DNA from: DATLED01 sp035525495
GTDB lineage: Bacteria > Actinomycetota > Acidimicrobiia > Acidimicrobiales > CADCTF01
DNA: 21,974 nucleotides
NCBI GenBank assembly: GCA_035525495.1
Contig: DATLED010000057.1
Location: 1 to 21,974, forward strand
Direction: 5' to 3'
Part shown: positions 20,875 to 21,974 of the stretch, piece by piece
Position numbering within the stretch: position 1 is the stretch's first letter
Layout: every line of letters starts with the position of its first letter
Made by a program: the position numbers and the translations under genes
Notes under the pieces: model-generated
Database searches by the model: none
Told to the model about the DNA's origin: nothing
Seen by the model: the letters and a program-made list of their open reading frames with translations, nothing else

Positions 20875-20883
20875 GTTGGGGAT
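20868..20883. terminator. Palindrome between convergent trxA and parB
   Basis: ATCCCCAGTTGGGGAT forms a 6-7 bp GC-rich stem with a tiny loop, at the midpoint of the 127-bp convergent gap. It could terminate transcription from both sides, but no T tract follows. It could equally be a protein-binding operator, and it overlaps a DnaA-box-like sequence. Just downstream, GAGACTC occurs twice (20895 and 20919) in an imperfect direct repeat that reaches the parB stop. Confidence 0.4.
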
Positions 20884-20929
20884 GATCGAGGCTTGAGACT
20901 CACAGGCTCGTCTGCATCGAGACTCGCGC

Positions 20930-21835
20930 TCAGGTAGAGGTCGTGGCCTCGGTCATCACCCGGTAGATCCGCTCGAGGTCCCCGAGTGTGGCGAACTCGA
21001 TGCTCACGCGACCGCGCTTGGTGCCCATCTCGACTTTCACGCGCGTATCAAGGTGGGCCGAGAGCAGCTCTTCGAGCTCGAGGATTCCCGGGGGCCGCAA
21101 GCGCTTGCGAGTCGCCGGTCCGAGAGCGGGCGCGTCACCAACCTTCGCGCCGAGCTCATTGCGATCGCGCACCGAGTCTTCCACCGTCCGCACTGAGAGC
21201 GCTTCGGTAACCGCTCGGCGTGCGAGAGCTTCTTGAAAAGCGCGGTCGGGAGTCCCCAGCAGGGCCCGAGCGTGACCGGCTGAAAGCTGACCCTCGGCCA
21301 CGTACCGCTGAATGGCGGGGGGAAGCTGGAACAGACGGAGCGCGTTGGTGACTGCGGCGCGGCTCTTGCCCACCCGCTTCGCCACGTCGTCGTGGGTGAG
21401 AGAGAAGTCCTCGAGCAGCTGCTGATAGGCCGCCGCTTCTTCCAACGGGTTCAAGTCCTGACGGTGCAGATTCTCCACCAGCGCCTGCTCGAGGCTGTCG
21501 GTGTCTTCAACGCTGCGCACGATGGCCGGAATCTGATGCAACCCCGCGCGCTTGGCCGCTCGCAGTCGGCGCTCACCGGCAATCAGCTGATAGCTGCCAT
21601 CGGAGCCAGGGCGGACCAGGATCGGCTGGAGCACGCCAATCTCGCGGATGCTGTCCGACAGTGACGCTAGCGACTCATCGTCGAAGTGACGTCGGGGCTG
21701 ATAGGCGTTGGGTAGCACGCTGCCAATGGGTAACACCACCAAGGTCGCCTCATCGGCACCCTCAGTTGCTGCCTCCCTAACGGTCGCGGGAATCAATGCC
21801 CCCAGCCCCTTACCGAGTCCGCTGCGGCGCGCCAC
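20930..21835 (-). CDS. parB: Chromosome-partitioning protein ParB
   Basis: The 301-residue CTP-binding clamp protein binds parS sites near the origin and works with ParA and SMC in chromosome segregation. The basic N-terminal ParA-contact motif ARRSGLGKGLGALI is followed by the CTPase/ParB core with GERRLRAAKRAG (87-98) and ENLHRQDLNPLEEA (121-134). The helix-turn-helix LTHDDVAKRVGKSRAAVTNALRLFQLP is near 146-172, and a C-terminal dimerisation segment ends the protein. The GTG at 21835 has AAGGAGG six nt upstream and overlaps the end of parA by 26 bp. Codon use differs from the rest of the window: 16 of its first 50 codons end in A or T, compared with 1 of the first 50 in ino1, and it includes TTA and CTA leucines. 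No parS-like 16-mer was seen in the window. Confidence 0.96.
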   Translation of the reverse strand: MARRSGLGKGLGALIPATVREAATEGADEATLVVLPIGSVLPNAYQPRRHFDDESLASLSDSIREIGVLQPILVRPGSDGSYQLIAGERRLRAAKRAGLHQIPAIVRSVEDTDSLEQALVENLHRQDLNPLEEAAAYQQLLEDFSLTHDDVAKRVGKSRAAVTNALRLFQLPPAIQRYVAEGQLSAGHARALLGTPDRAFQEALARRAVTEALSVRTVEDSVRDRNELGAKVGDAPALGPATRKRLRPPGILELEELLSAHLDTRVKVEMGTKRGRVSIEFATLGDLERIYRVMTEATTST

Positions 21836-21974
21836 CGCTCACCTCCTTGGCGAGCTCGCGGTAGGCAATGGCCCCGCGCGAGCTCGGATCGAACACCGTG
21901 ATGGGTTGCCCGAACGACGGGGCCTCAGAGAGGCGGACCGTCCGGGGGACGACGTTGCGGCACACCACCGCACC
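21810..21974 (-). CDS. parA: Chromosome-partitioning ATPase ParA, C-terminal end (truncated by window edge)
   Basis: The last 54 residues are visible. They contain the typical ParA/Soj ending VVPRTVRLSEAPSFGQPI, then TVFDPSSRGAIAYRELAKEV and a short basic tail SGGAPQRTR, with TAA at 21812-21810. The ATPase Walker motifs are outside the window. The gene overlaps the parB start by 26 bp and supplies its ribosome site, so the two are one operon. ParA forms the ATP-dependent DNA-bound gradient that moves ParB-origin complexes. In related genomes gidB and the dnaA/oriC region lie further in this direction. Confidence 0.93.
   Translation of the reverse strand, partial: GAVVCRNVVPRTVRLSEAPSFGQPITVFDPSSRGAIAYRELAKEVSGGAPQRTR

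Noticed and set aside
20803..20929. Chromosomal origin of replication in the trxA-parB gap
   Set aside because: It is only 127 bp with two imperfect DnaA-like boxes and no AT-rich unwinding region. In actinobacteria oriC is next to dnaA, which should lie beyond parA.
1..21974. parS site near parB
   Set aside because: No sequence close to the TGTTTCACGTGAAACA consensus was seen. CACGTG cores (for example near 1100, 5650, 6018) lack the flanking arms.
1..21974. Mobile elements, CRISPR arrays or defence systems
   Set aside because: No transposase, integrase, terminal repeats, regularly spaced repeats or nuclease/effector cassette was found. The gene content is core-like and syntenic with other actinobacteria.

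Overview
The window is chromosomal DNA from a high-GC actinobacterium. The best fit is the class Acidimicrobiia or a close relative. The evidence is strong G/C preference at third codon positions, frequent GTG starts, GTGA/ATGA stop-start overlaps, an actinobacterial-type inositol-phosphate synthase next to a PadR regulator, and the conserved order pcnA - DUF6049 protein - murJ - ECF sigma/anti-sigma - trxB - trxA - parB - parA known from Mycobacterium (Rv3907c-Rv3918c) and Streptomyces. The origin of replication probably lies beyond the right edge, past parA. No mobile element, CRISPR array, rRNA or tRNA was seen.

Left part (1-7347). A truncated PadR-family regulator overlaps ino1 (inositol synthesis for mycothiol or phosphoinositides). 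A run of short transcription units follows: an endonuclease/exonuclease/phosphatase-family protein, a SAM methyltransferase, a patatin-like lipase and a small helical protein. Next is a sulfur-related cassette: a D-cysteine desulfhydrase-like PLP enzyme divergent from a cysteine dioxygenase-like cupin. The cupin gene overlaps a metallo-beta-lactamase-fold hydrolase gene, which is followed by a stand-alone degenerate GGDEF protein that keeps its c-di-GMP inhibitory-site motif.

Middle (7361-9891, minus strand). CCA-adding enzyme (pcnA) and a solitary PilT-type ATPase.

Right part (10057-20802, plus strand with one exception). A tandem GNAT protein, a DUF6049 surface protein, the lipid II flippase MurJ, a small single-pass protein, a DegV lipid-binding protein, a transmembrane Ser/Thr kinase, an ECF sigma factor and its anti-sigma factor, an opposed small membrane gene, a two-TM protein, then thioredoxin reductase and thioredoxin. 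This looks like a cell-envelope synthesis and stress island. In mycobacteria the kinase-like domain and ectodomain are fused to MurJ. Here they form a separate gene whose kinase has all visible catalytic motifs, so this may represent an unfused, possibly signalling-competent arrangement.

Right edge (20803-21974). parB and the end of parA lie on the minus strand. Their codon use is clearly less G/C-biased than the rest of the window, and the trxA-parB gap carries a palindrome and two near-DnaA-box sequences.

A theme across the window is that many genes lack a Shine-Dalgarno sequence and have a -10-like hexamer (TAnnnT, or CAGAAT) ending 5-8 nt before the start codon. This is the layout expected for leaderless transcripts, and I used it to choose several starts.
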